From DASXZH01 sp036502005 (GTDB lineage: Bacteria > Armatimonadota > Fimbriimonadia > Fimbriimonadales > Fimbriimonadaceae): a stretch of 64,000 bases of DNA. Location of the stretch: positions 15,003 through 79,002 of the forward strand of contig DASXZH010000075.1 in assembly GCA_036502005.1 (NCBI GenBank), in the 5' to 3' direction. The translations under genes were made by a program, and so were the position numbers. The first letter of the stretch is position 1. Every line of letters starts with the position of its first letter. This document shows positions 16,884 to 25,980 of this stretch, piece by piece. Below the pieces are notes generated by a model, which worked only from the letters and a program-made list of their open reading frames with translations, ran no database searches and was not told where the DNA came from.

Positions 16884-17510
16884 ATGTTCATACCAATAAT
16901 CGCAGCGGCAATCGCACTGTCGCAAAACGGAATACCGCAACACAGGTCGGCTCATCAGCGAGTGGTGATTATTCCGTTCGTTTTTCGGGGCGGAACTCAG
17001 TCAGCAGTAGAAACCGGGCGGGAAACCGTTGACAAATTCTTCGAAAGAGCCGGATACGATCGCATTTCCATCAACAAAGAAGACATTCCTTGGTCAGCAA
17101 GCGTGAACCTCGTCGGAGACGGAAACGATCCGATGCCAAGGCTTCCGTCCGAGCAGGTCATGCGTAAAATCGGACAAACCGAGCATGCGGATTTGGTAGT
17201 TGCTGGCGAGGTCTATTGGCACACCCGATCCATCTGGGTATCTCTTGGTCCAAAAACGAAAGCAACCGCTTATGTAAACCTTAAAATGGTTGCCCTTGGC
17301 GATCATCCAGTCAGGACCCTGAACGTGCATGACGTGCAAGCAAGCGATACCGATGAAGAATCTGGCTTTGCAACGGCAGCTTCGATCTTAACCGGCGGAC
17401 TTGTCACCGTCGTAAGCGGTGGCCCGGAAACGCCTCACCAGCAATTGGCGGCCCAAATCGCGCTCAGCAAAGCGTTCGAGCCTTGGCTTGAAGGGGCGAT
17501 TGGGCATTGA
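16884..17510 (+). CDS. Secreted protein of unknown function
   Basis: 208 residues. A short signal peptide (MFIPIIAAAIALSQNG) is followed by a region starting RVVIIPFVFRGGTQSAVETG and then a likely alpha/beta domain (ADLVVAGEVYWHTRSIWVSL). The pattern of a conserved IPF strand, a GRETVDKFF helix and LVVAGEV resembles outer-membrane-associated proteins that compute or assemble surface polymers, but I cannot assign a family. GGGGAG lies 7 bases before the ATG. It is followed by a word-repeat hairpin and then the carboxypeptidase gene on the same strand. Confidence 0.75.
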   Translation: MFIPIIAAAIALSQNGIPQHRSAHQRVVIIPFVFRGGTQSAVETGRETVDKFFERAGYDRISINKEDIPWSASVNLVGDGNDPMPRLPSEQVMRKIGQTEHADLVVAGEVYWHTRSIWVSLGPKTKATAYVNLKMVALGDHPVRTLNVHDVQASDTDEESGFATAASILTGGLVTVVSGGPETPHQQLAAQIALSKAFEPWLEGAIGH

Positions 17511-17537
17511 TTGATAGGCCTTAAGCCAGCTGAGGAA

Positions 17538-17640
17538 GTAAACGGTAAACGGTGGGAGGAAACTCCGATCTGTTTACTGTTTACTGTTCTCCGTTCTAAG
17601 TTCTACTTACTCCGTGCTCCGTACCGTTTCCTTCCCCTTT
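17538..17640. repeat. Word-repeat hairpin, GTAAACG type, with TTCTAAG/CTCCG words
   Basis: Left arm GTAAACGGTAAACGG (17538-17552) pairs with CTGTTTACTGTTTAC (17570-17584), two tandem 7-mers on each side with a 17-base loop. It is followed by GTTCTCCGTTCTAAGTTCTA, words that recur at 55514-55683. It lies 28 bases after a stop codon, so it may terminate transcription. Confidence 0.75.
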
Positions 17641-17658
17641 CATGTATTCTAAATAACC

Positions 17659-19239
17659 GTGAAAGGCCAACTCTGTCTAATCGTCGCTTTGTGTTGTATA
17701 ACCGCCTACGCCCAGAACCCCAATGCGGGCGGACAAGGGCAAGGCCGCCAACGTAACCGGCAAGCCCAAACTCCTCCGCCTACGGAGCCCGGCACAGCCG
17801 CCGCCGAAGGTTTCTCGCCCACCGAGGGTATGCACGCAGCGCCGGTAAGTAAAGACTGGGTTACCACCACTCACACCTGGCACGGCCATGGCCAATCCGT
17901 AAACTACACCGCAACTTGCGGTTTTATCCCGATCAAAGATGACAGCGATGTCACCGAAGCGCAAATGTTCTTTGTCGCTTACACAAAAGATGGTGCAGAT
18001 CGGCTTACTCGGCCCGTAACTTTTGCATTCAACGGCGGCCCGGGCTCATCATCAGTCTGGCTGCATATGGGCGCGCTTGGACCCCGACGCGCAAAGATGA
18101 ACGAGGATGGCACCATGCCACCACCTCCATTTCAGATTGCTGACAACGAGGAAAGCTGGCTGCCTTCGACGGATATTGTCATGATCGACGCGGTTGGCAC
18201 CGGCTACAGCCGGCCAACCAAGCCAGAACTAGGCGCAAAGTTTTACGGCCTGCAGGGCGATCTCGCCGCTTTTACCGCTTTCATTAAGGGCTATATATCT
18301 GAGGAAGGCCGATGGCGCTCACCGATCCTTGTCGCTGGCGAGAGCTACGGAGGGATTCGGGTTGCCGGTCTTAGCAACTCTCTGCTTCAAGCTGGGGTCG
18401 CCGTTAACGGCATTATTTCGATTTCGGGAGTAATGAACTTTGGCACCATCGACCCGGCCAAGGATAACGACATCCCCTACCTCAGTTACCTGCCAGCCGA
18501 ATGCGCGACTGCGATGTATTTTCATAAGATCCCAGACGCAAACTTCAAGGGAACAATTGCCGCCTGCGAGGAGTTTGCCTCAGGCGAATACGCCGCTGCG
18601 CTCATGAAAGGCAATGGCCTTTCGGATGTGGCGAAGAAGCACATTGCAGCTAAGTTGGCTTCGTTTACAGGCCTCTCTCCCCTCTATATCGAACGATCCA
18701 ACTTAAGGATCTCGCCTTTCGGTTTCAGGGCCGAACTCCTTCGCGACAATTGGGATATCATCGGCCGCTATGATGGGCGTATTGTGGGCCACAACTCCAA
18801 CGGCGTTAGCCAAGGCGCAGAATATGATCCTTCAGATGCTGCCACGAGCCCAGTTTTCACAGCCGCTTTTAACGACTACATCACCCACGAGTTGAACTTC
18901 CACACATCGGAGACCTATCGCATCACGGCCTATCGGCAGATCAACGGCTGGAACTACGGAACGGACGGCCAAACACCTGACACTTCCGAAATGCTGCGCC
19001 GCGCCATGGAACAGAACCCGTACATGAAGGTGTTGCTGTGCTGCGGCTGGTATGACCTCGCCTGTCCCTACTTCGGCATGCGCTACGTTATGGATCACTT
19101 GGGTGAGCAGAAGAAGCTGGAAAAGAATATTAAGTTCCAATACTTCCCCGCCGGCCACATGCTTTATATCGATACCGTGAGCCGCCAGAAGTTCGGAAGG
19201 GACATTGCGGAGTTTATTACTTCGGCTACCGGGAGGTAG
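17659..19239 (+). CDS. Secreted serine carboxypeptidase (peptidase family S10)
   Basis: 526 residues from a GTG at 17659; the signal peptide KGQLCLIVALCCITAYAQ supports this start. A Pro/Gln-rich linker follows. The alpha/beta-hydrolase core has the family oxyanion motif FAFNGGPGSSSVWLHMG, the nucleophile motif VAGESYGGIRVAGL, a late Asp in CCGWYDLACPYFG, and His in YFPAGHMLYID. All triad residues are present, so it should be an active exopeptidase releasing C-terminal residues in the periplasm or outside the cell. Neighbouring genes on the same strand give no pathway. Confidence 0.93.
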   Translation: MKGQLCLIVALCCITAYAQNPNAGGQGQGRQRNRQAQTPPPTEPGTAAAEGFSPTEGMHAAPVSKDWVTTTHTWHGHGQSVNYTATCGFIPIKDDSDVTEAQMFFVAYTKDGADRLTRPVTFAFNGGPGSSSVWLHMGALGPRRAKMNEDGTMPPPPFQIADNEESWLPSTDIVMIDAVGTGYSRPTKPELGAKFYGLQGDLAAFTAFIKGYISEEGRWRSPILVAGESYGGIRVAGLSNSLLQAGVAVNGIISISGVMNFGTIDPAKDNDIPYLSYLPAECATAMYFHKIPDANFKGTIAACEEFASGEYAAALMKGNGLSDVAKKHIAAKLASFTGLSPLYIERSNLRISPFGFRAELLRDNWDIIGRYDGRIVGHNSNGVSQGAEYDPSDAATSPVFTAAFNDYITHELNFHTSETYRITAYRQINGWNYGTDGQTPDTSEMLRRAMEQNPYMKVLLCCGWYDLACPYFGMRYVMDHLGEQKKLEKNIKFQYFPAGHMLYIDTVSRQKFGRDIAEFITSATGR

Positions 19240-19247
19240 CCGTCGCA

Positions 19248-19375
19248 GCCTTCGGCCTTAGGCCTTAGGGGAATGACGGGCTTCCGGCGCTCCGTTCCCT
19301 TCGGACCATAAGTCGATTCAGCAGTAAACTTCCCCACTCCGAATGCCTAAGGCCGAATGCCTAAGGCCGAATGCC
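19248..19375. repeat. Word-repeat inverted repeat, CCGAATGCCTAAGG type
   Basis: The right arm has the 14-mer CCGAATGCCTAAGG starting at 19339 and 19353, plus a partial third copy at 19367. The left arm GCCTTCGGCCTTAGGCCTTA (from 19248) is the degenerate complement. It occupies the convergent gap between the carboxypeptidase and the gene ending at 19379. The same words recur at 20061-20467. Confidence 0.8.
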
Positions 19376-19378
19376 TTT

Positions 19379-19948
19379 CTATGCTCCAGCCGCCTGTGCA
19401 ACTGCCATGCGTTTCGCCCTAACCTGGCCCATATGAGCCTCAACCGCCTGATTAAACAGCGAATCGCTCGGAATCAAGTTGTGCAAAGCGAAGTAACCAA
19501 TGAGCTCGCCGCCGGCCTCGCCAAGCAAAGCTAGATTTTCCATCGATTCGTCGCTAACCTGCTCCTTTAGAAGCTTCCAACCTTCGCTGCTCACTAAGAA
19601 TGAGAACGAGCTGCGGCCCGCCGTGCGGGTATAGATCTGCCAAACCATAACCACCCCTTCCGCGTTCTCACGCTGCTGAATCGTAACCCTATAGCGCTTA
19701 TCGCGCGAGGTGTATTGAATCTGATAAGGCGTGAGTCTAAAGCAGGCAAACAGGCCGTCACGGGTGGAACAAGCCTGCCTCATAAGGATCATGAGCTTGT
19801 TAGAAAGCGAAGTTCCGCTCACTGGCTCGCGGCTATTTAAAAGCGGCCGTAACTCAGATAAAACAAGAATGGACCACGGGTGCTCAAACACCCGCGCTTG
19901 AACATCAAGCGCGCTGCAAAGGGAGGGGGAGAGAACGAGCGCTTTCAT
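19379..19948 (-). CDS. Protein of unknown function
   Basis: 189 residues, no signal peptide or membrane helix. It begins MKALVLSPSLCSALDVQARV and contains alternating charged and hydrophobic stretches consistent with a small alpha/beta fold (YRVTIQQRENAEGVVMVWQI). I recognise no family. Its length, codon structure and lack of competing frames support a real gene. It is flanked on both sides by word-repeat elements, with no obvious operon partner. Confidence 0.65.
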   Translation of the reverse strand: MKALVLSPSLCSALDVQARVFEHPWSILVLSELRPLLNSREPVSGTSLSNKLMILMRQACSTRDGLFACFRLTPYQIQYTSRDKRYRVTIQQRENAEGVVMVWQIYTRTAGRSSFSFLVSSEGWKLLKEQVSDESMENLALLGEAGGELIGYFALHNLIPSDSLFNQAVEAHMGQVRAKRMAVAQAAGA

Positions 19949-20060
19949 CTACTACTGTTATTATTGTGTGGTTTTGGCAATCCTTGCATGGTAAAGGACG
20001 CGACTATCGGATATTTCGCTCTTTTCGATAATTAGAGGCGCGCCTGTTGAGAGGAGTTCC

Positions 20061-20467
20061 TGGCCTTTGGCATTCGGCATTCGGGGCGATTTTGTCCGGG
20101 AATGTCCAGTGCTTGTCATCGCAAATGGAAAAGTCCGAAATCATCCGTGGTCCGGCTATTCAACAATGGCTTCGAAGCTACTACCTTAGGTTGATCACAG
20201 TTATGGCTTAGTTCAAATAGCGAAGCGTTGTCATCCCGAACAAGGCCCCTCGGGCCGACTGAGGGACGAGCGCCGCCCAAACCAGTTCCGGCAAATCGTT
20301 AAAGTATGGATCGCTCGCGGTCCAACACTTTAACGAATTGCGATTCAAAGTTTGGGTCCCTCGCTTCGCTACTGAACTAACCGATTCCGCACTTTACTAA
20401 TCGCAATGAGAACGCCGCTAGGTGAAACGTCTCGGGCCTAAGGCCGAACACCGAATGCCTAAGGCCG
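20061..20467. repeat. CCGAATGCCTAAGG-type words flanking a MITE-like element
   Basis: TGGCCTTTGGCATTCGGCAT (20061-20080) and GCCGAACACCGAATGCCTAA (20443-20462) are related, oppositely oriented word arrays about 380 bases apart. They bracket the dispersed element at 20208-20380 in the 523-base gap between genes. Nothing else coding is seen in this gap. Confidence 0.6.
20208..20380 (+). mobile_element. MITE/REP-like element, full copy of dispersed repeat family 1
   Basis: 173 bases bounded by terminal inverted repeats: TTAGTTCAAATAGCGAAGCG at 20208-20227 and CGCTTCGCTACTGAACTAA at 20362-20380 (one mismatch, one indel). An internal hairpin spans 20292-20340 with arms of about 23 bases. There is no coding capacity, so any mobility would be in trans. 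Other copies lie at 16705-16795, 36980-37034 (minus) and 48826-48952. I see no clear target-site duplication. Confidence 0.65.
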
Positions 20468-20471
20468 TAAT

Positions 20472-23291
20472 CTATTCCCCCTCTTTCCGCTTCCTCTTCG
20501 CATCCAACAACTTATTCGTCATCGTCCCAGGGGCGGGGACGGCCGGCTCCCGAGGCTCACTCGGCCTTTTCACACTTTGCGAACCAACCGAAACGGGCCT
20601 AACTGGCTCACCCGAAGAACTCGTGTTCGCCCGCTGCTTCGCCTGATGTAGCCTGCCCACCGCTTCAGCAGCAGGCGCGGCCCTCTGCACATGACGTCGA
20701 TGCCTTAACCATCCAACCACTTTCGCATACATCTCCGCGATCGGCAGAGCAATACGCCGAGAAGCGATATCCAAAGGCAGCAGCAGCGCTGCCAATAACA
20801 AACAAACGGCCCACAGATCCTGAATCGAATAGCCTGGCTGAGGCACACCCCGAAAAGCTTCGGCCGGCGAGGTTAACCCCTTCCCGCCGGTAGTTTTTGC
20901 CACCGTTTTCAGGAGCGGCAGGTTCGTTCTAAAGCTGCGATACTCTAGCGGATACGGAATGGAAAAGCCCGAAGCGCTGACCCGCTTTGTTCCGCTCGCA
21001 TCGGTTTCCGCGATGCTCACAATGTAAGACCCAATCTGCCCCGCCGTAAAGTTGCCGCTGTATTGGCCCGGTGCGCTCTGCGTAAGTGACATATCCGCAG
21101 AGCTTCCATCCGGAGCGGAAACGATCACCCTTGCCGGCAGGTTGTTAACCGGGTTGCCATTGGCATCGCTCGCTTTTAGGCTCACTACTGCCTTAGCGCC
21201 TTCCAGCTTTGTCTCCAGTTGATATTGGTTGCTGGCCGCTCGACGGCTGATCTCACGAACCGCTTGCGCCCAAAAAGTGCCAAACCCGTCCCAGGGCACC
21301 CATTTCGCTGCCCATCGAGCCTGTGCGTCTGAAGTGAAAGCCAGGGTTGTCCCAAGTCCATACTGCCAAACGGCGAGGAGTGGATCATCTTTCGCCGTCT
21401 TCATTCCGGTACGGGCCAACGGCTTAAAATCCGTTAAATCGTAGGCCAGTAAAGGAGGAATTGTGCTTGAATCAATCCCTTTCAGGATCTCTTCACCCAT
21501 GGAGACTTTCGGCAAAAACGCCCCTTCCTCAATCGCGGACCGAGCAACCATCGCTGCATCTTGCGTGAACACGGCGGGAAGCTGATTTCCGTGAAGGGCC
21601 AAGTAGAACCGCCCGCCCCCAACTGCCGCAAGCTGCTTTAAAAACGGCACGTATTGGCCGTCGCCGATAGCCACGCAACTGGTGGTGATATGCTCGACGC
21701 GCATGCGTGCCGCCACTTCAAAACAGCCATCGCGAAGGTCGACATCCGAACCATCCGCCATCAAAATAAGGTGTCGAACCTTGCTCTGCTCTAGCTCCAA
21801 ATGAGCAATGGCAAAATCCATGGAAGGCTTCGCGTAAATGCCGCCGCCGCCCACATCCATTCGCATGATGTCGTGCACCATCTGCGCCTTGTTTGACAGC
21901 TTCTGCATGGGTGCCACAAACTCGATCGCATCCGTGCTCGCGACCACCCCCGCCCGGTCCTGGGAAGACATCATTTGAACGGTGAAAGCGGCCGCTTTCG
22001 CCGCGAGTTTCACCTTCATCACACCATCCTCGACCATGCCCATGCTGCCTGAGGTGTCGCAGATGATGAGCACCGAAGTGCTGGGGAATGAAACCCGCTT
22101 TTTAACTTCTAAATCGACGGGCAGGGTATCGGCTACCGGTGTTCCGAACCACCCTCCGGGCAGGAACGAATCTTCCCCGCCGATCATACCAAAGCCGATA
22201 CCGGTATCGCGCACCGCGCTCTTCATTAGCTTCATCTGGTCAGGCGTAATGGGCTCAGCCGCCACATCGTTATAAAGGACCGCATCGTAAGCTTGCAAGT
22301 CTTCGGCATGGGTTGGCGCGCCGTAAGGGCCGCTAACCACCGTGTCGATATTCTGCTGCCGCAAAGCTGCCGCCAGCGGGCTGCTCTGCGGTTTGCTTTG
22401 CAAAATCAGCACCTTGGGCTTGCCTCGCACGACAACAAAGCCAACCCCCACGTTGTTGCGTGTGTCGTGATCTCCCTGAGCTTCGATAGTCGCCCGATAC
22501 CGGTGAAACCCAACCGTGTCCACCGCCTGATCGAAGGCGAAAGTATTCTCGCCAGGGCTCAACGTAACCTGCGACTTCTTTACTTCCAACCCATCGCGAT
22601 CCAGGGAGAGAAGACCCTCCGTCGCGATATCGGAGCTAACGCTCACTTTAACCTGAAATGGCCGCCCTGAGCGGCTATCGCTGGGAACTTGAAGTTCGTT
22701 AATTGCGACCTCGCCGCGGATTTCCGCTCCCAAAGGCACAAAGTCGATAGGCACATTTTCGGAAGCGGAAACTTCGGCCGCGCGTTCTACTTCCCCGCTC
22801 GTTTCGTTGCCGTCCGAAAGCAAAACCATCCGCCTAGACTTGCCATCGGGAAAAGTGGCACTGGCCAGCCGAACCGCTGCCGCGATGTCGGTCGCGCTGC
22901 CGTCTACCACCGAAGTCACCCGGTCGAGATTGGAAGTGGTGCTCGGCATCGTTTCGACCGTCGCGTCCTTCCCGAACACAACGATTCCAACCTCATCGTC
23001 CGGTGCAAGATTGGATATCGACTTCTTGATGAAATCTTCCTGCTTGGATCGATCCTTATCTTGGATAGAATCCGACCTATCCAAAAGGAAGATCGTGCAA
23101 AGTCCGTGGTTCTTGCGAAAAGCCTCTGGCCCCGCGAGGGCCACCACCAACAGACCAATCAATAAGAACCGAAGGAAAAACGCGAGCCTTTTTCGGGCCT
23201 TTAACATCCCATGAACGCGCGGGTAAGACAGAGCTAGCGCAATAAAAAACGGGATTAAGAGAAGCAAATAGAGGGGATCGGAAAACCTCAT
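20472..23291 (-). CDS. Large membrane protein with two VWA domains and a GATase-like core
   Basis: 939 residues. Transmembrane helices lie at about 7-22 and 39-54, with another near 835-855. VWA domain 1 has its MIDAS at Asp-71 (DRSDS). A class I GATase-like segment spans about 290-395 (KPKVLILQSK, IGFGMIGGEDSFLPGGWFG). VWA domain 2 has its MIDAS at Asp-412 (CDTSGSMG). A carboxypeptidase-regulatory/Ig-like beta region follows, then a basic Pro/Ser tail. This is the standard large VWA protein of MoxR/BatA gene clusters; the VWA domains likely bind metal and protein partners. Its ATG directly abuts the stop of the BatA-like gene. Confidence 0.92.
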   Translation of the reverse strand: MRFSDPLYLLLLIPFFIALALSYPRVHGMLKARKRLAFFLRFLLIGLLVVALAGPEAFRKNHGLCTIFLLDRSDSIQDKDRSKQEDFIKKSISNLAPDDEVGIVVFGKDATVETMPSTTSNLDRVTSVVDGSATDIAAAVRLASATFPDGKSRRMVLLSDGNETSGEVERAAEVSASENVPIDFVPLGAEIRGEVAINELQVPSDSRSGRPFQVKVSVSSDIATEGLLSLDRDGLEVKKSQVTLSPGENTFAFDQAVDTVGFHRYRATIEAQGDHDTRNNVGVGFVVVRGKPKVLILQSKPQSSPLAAALRQQNIDTVVSGPYGAPTHAEDLQAYDAVLYNDVAAEPITPDQMKLMKSAVRDTGIGFGMIGGEDSFLPGGWFGTPVADTLPVDLEVKKRVSFPSTSVLIICDTSGSMGMVEDGVMKVKLAAKAAAFTVQMMSSQDRAGVVASTDAIEFVAPMQKLSNKAQMVHDIMRMDVGGGGIYAKPSMDFAIAHLELEQSKVRHLILMADGSDVDLRDGCFEVAARMRVEHITTSCVAIGDGQYVPFLKQLAAVGGGRFYLALHGNQLPAVFTQDAAMVARSAIEEGAFLPKVSMGEEILKGIDSSTIPPLLAYDLTDFKPLARTGMKTAKDDPLLAVWQYGLGTTLAFTSDAQARWAAKWVPWDGFGTFWAQAVREISRRAASNQYQLETKLEGAKAVVSLKASDANGNPVNNLPARVIVSAPDGSSADMSLTQSAPGQYSGNFTAGQIGSYIVSIAETDASGTKRVSASGFSIPYPLEYRSFRTNLPLLKTVAKTTGGKGLTSPAEAFRGVPQPGYSIQDLWAVCLLLAALLLPLDIASRRIALPIAEMYAKVVGWLRHRRHVQRAAPAAEAVGRLHQAKQRANTSSSGEPVRPVSVGSQSVKRPSEPREPAVPAPGTMTNKLLDAKRKRKEGE

Positions 23292-25100
23292 CTACGACTT
23301 CCTCATAAAAAGCCACCATTCCAAACTCAGCACGAATAAGGCGAACAGCACAAGCGGCTTCCACCAATCGAGCAGACGGCTCGTAACATCATTAGAAGCC
23401 ACATTCAATCCGCCAAGCATGAGCTTGTCGACAGGGGCGATATTGGACTGCGAATCGTCACCGAAGGTGACATATATAGACCGGCTCGGCTTCGAATGAA
23501 TATCATATCGCCCGACTGTATTTAAATCGCGAAGGATATATTGGCCGTTCGTCGGCGGCACCGTCAACGAATCCCCGTTTGGAGCGGTAATCGACAGATC
23601 CGAAGCGCCAGCGGGCAAGGCGATCATTCTCCCGGCGGGGACCGCTAGGTTGGAATTAAAAGTCTCTTTTGGAGCCAAGAAATCCAAAATGTTGCCGATG
23701 AAGATCGGGAAACTCACCTGTAACGGGAAGTCGGAATTCAAAGGCGCAAAAGCAGCATAAACGTGCCGTTGAACCCCAAGCGAGGCCACCAACAAAGGCC
23801 CATCGCTTCCCTGCACCAAAACTTCCGCATCGGGAGCAGCGATCACCCGTTGCGCCGAAGCAATAAAGGTTCCGCTTAAAGCGACGTTCTTTAGCAGGGG
23901 TGAATCCGACTGGGATTTTACGGTTGGTTTTGGTGTGGTCCCATTTACTTTAACGGGACTGCCTTGGCCCGCATTGCCCAAAGTAAGAACGCCAAGGGCG
24001 TTCACCGGCTGCTCTGGCACGTTGTCGAAAACCACCAAATCGTAATGACCTGTAGAAGGAACGCTCTCAGACTTATACAAAACCACCCGGGGATCGAGAC
24101 TTAGAGCCCGTTCTAAGAACAAGTCTCCCTTGCCAACGAGTAGCACGTTAAGGGTGCTCGCGCCCACTAAAGAAACGGCATAGTTATCGGCTGCCAAATG
24201 GTCGCCATCATCGAGCTTTGCCTCGATAACTTTGGCACCCGCCGGCGCCGGGAGGGTTTGCCCAAAGGTGGATTTCCCCTTCACGTCAACCTCGAACGAG
24301 TTGAACAACTTGCCATCGGCGTAAAGGTTCAGAACTCCTTTGGAATCTGAAAATCCATAGTTTTTTAGGCCACAAAAAATCTGCGGCCCTTTGCTGGAGT
24401 CTGCTTGCCCTAGTGCCGTTACAGCCGTGTTGGCATCGGATGTGCCGATGTGCTGAAACTCAAGGTTCGCCCTGCCTGGGCTGAAATTTTGCACTTCCGG
24501 AAACACTCCGTCGGATAGTAAAACTATCCGCGCAGCAGGATCCTTTGAAACTAAAGAAGAGGCAAGCCTCAAAGCTTCTCCCACATCACCAACCGTGTCC
24601 GAGGGTTCCACCGAGTTCAAGGCTTGCCGCATTTTGCCCTGGTCATTGGAAAGGGGCGACAAAACTCGCGGGGTTGGCCCCGCTTCAATCAGGCTCAGCC
24701 TGTCCCCAGGGGTCGCCGCATCGATAATCTTCTTCGAGAGGCGTACCGCCTCACCCAATCGGTTCGGCTTCACGTCCGTTGCCGACATGCTCGCCGAACC
24801 GTCGATCACGATAACGGTAACCTGCCCGCTCAGGTTGTTCGACCTTATTTGAGGACGTGCAAAGGCAAAAACGACCAACAGCAAAGCTAAAAGCTGCAAC
24901 ACCAAAAGCCAACTAAACCGAAGCTTCTGAATCAGCGAGTTGGCTCGCACCTCGGTCGTCATGTTCGGCCAAAGGAAGCTGGCGGGGACTTTGAACTCCT
25001 TCCGCCGCATCTTCAGCAGATAAAGCAAGATGATAATCCCAGCCAACGGAATCAGCCAAAACAGCGCGCCCGCATTAACCAAATTCACGTGGAGAGCCAC
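23292..25100 (-). CDS. BatA/VWA-domain membrane protein
   Basis: 602 residues. The N-terminus is the BatA-type double helix (ALFWLIPLAGIIILLYLLKM, then LVLQLLALLLVVFAFARPQI) with a short cytoplasmic loop. The VWA domain has its MIDAS in VIDGSASMSAT near residue 98, with RIVLLSDGV later. A beta-rich extracytoplasmic region follows, and a C-terminal helix (WWKPLVLFALFVLSLEWWLF) ends the protein. It probably acts with the MoxR ATPase and DUF58 protein in assembling or modifying envelope complexes, as in Bat operons. Its start overlaps the DUF58 gene by 16 bases. Confidence 0.92.
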   Translation of the reverse strand: MALHVNLVNAGALFWLIPLAGIIILLYLLKMRRKEFKVPASFLWPNMTTEVRANSLIQKLRFSWLLVLQLLALLLVVFAFARPQIRSNNLSGQVTVIVIDGSASMSATDVKPNRLGEAVRLSKKIIDAATPGDRLSLIEAGPTPRVLSPLSNDQGKMRQALNSVEPSDTVGDVGEALRLASSLVSKDPAARIVLLSDGVFPEVQNFSPGRANLEFQHIGTSDANTAVTALGQADSSKGPQIFCGLKNYGFSDSKGVLNLYADGKLFNSFEVDVKGKSTFGQTLPAPAGAKVIEAKLDDGDHLAADNYAVSLVGASTLNVLLVGKGDLFLERALSLDPRVVLYKSESVPSTGHYDLVVFDNVPEQPVNALGVLTLGNAGQGSPVKVNGTTPKPTVKSQSDSPLLKNVALSGTFIASAQRVIAAPDAEVLVQGSDGPLLVASLGVQRHVYAAFAPLNSDFPLQVSFPIFIGNILDFLAPKETFNSNLAVPAGRMIALPAGASDLSITAPNGDSLTVPPTNGQYILRDLNTVGRYDIHSKPSRSIYVTFGDDSQSNIAPVDKLMLGGLNVASNDVTSRLLDWWKPLVLFALFVLSLEWWLFMRKS

Positions 25101-25978
25101 CCTTCGCGGCGAAGCGTGTCCCTAATGAAGTCCATCAAGGGCCGGTTATTGGGCAGAAGCGCATATCGCCCGCCCACCTTTTGGCATTCCGCCGCAATGC
25201 CCTCGCAGTGCGTTTTCAAGTTCTTTCTATAAGCCTCAATCGCCGCGCTGTTTGCCGTAACTTCAACCGTGACGCCGCTCTCAACATCGATCAGCTTTAG
25301 GTCGCCTTCCATGTCCGGATCAAGTTCTTCGGCGCTCAAGATCTGCACAAACCAAACCTCGTGCCCCCGGGCAGAAAGAACCCGGATGGATTGCCTAATC
25401 GATGGATCGAGTCCATCGGAGGCGATAACCACCACCCCCGCCCGCAACGCGCTCCCCGCAAACTCCTTTAGGCTTTGACTCAAGACCTGATCCCCGTCCG
25501 CCGTTTGCCCATTTAACCAAGCGGCAAACTTCGGATAGGAGGATCGCGACCGAATCGCGCGAGGCGGCTGCTGACGCTTGCCAATCACCCGCGGATTCAA
25601 AGCATCCTGCGCGTTCAAAGCTGCCAATGCAAGCGCAGCCAGTACTTTACAAGCGGCACTTAACTTCAAAGGGTCGCCGAAGCTCATCGAAGATGAGCAG
25701 TCCAGCGCCAAATAAACGGCCAAGTCTTCCTCGTCCTGGTAGGTCTTAATCACCGGCGACTGGAGCCGCGCTAAAACGTTCCAATCCAGATGGCGAAGAT
25801 CGTCCCCGTGGCTGTACTCGCGGTAATCCGCAAACTCTATGCTGATGCCCTTCCTTTTCGTTAACCGTTCGCCACGCACTCGGCCTGAAAAAGTCTTGCG
25901 AGTGTTGAAGCGCAACCGTTCGACCGCCCGCATTTCGGACGGTTCCAGAATCAGCGAAAGGGCGTTTTCGGAAAGCAA
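25085..25978 (-). CDS. DUF58-domain protein
   Basis: 297 residues, soluble. The DUF58 signature ISIEFADYREYSHGDDLRHL and DWNVLARLQSPVIKTYQDEE is followed by a degenerate VWA fold (LALDCSSSMSFGD). DUF58 proteins accompany MoxR ATPases almost universally and are thought to be adaptor or substrate proteins. The gene lies 2 bases downstream of the MoxR gene and overlaps the BatA-like gene. Confidence 0.95.
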   Translation of the reverse strand: MLSENALSLILEPSEMRAVERLRFNTRKTFSGRVRGERLTKRKGISIEFADYREYSHGDDLRHLDWNVLARLQSPVIKTYQDEEDLAVYLALDCSSSMSFGDPLKLSAACKVLAALALAALNAQDALNPRVIGKRQQPPRAIRSRSSYPKFAAWLNGQTADGDQVLSQSLKEFAGSALRAGVVVIASDGLDPSIRQSIRVLSARGHEVWFVQILSAEELDPDMEGDLKLIDVESGVTVEVTANSAAIEAYRKNLKTHCEGIAAECQKVGGRYALLPNNRPLMDFIRDTLRREGWLST

Positions 25979-25980
25979 AC

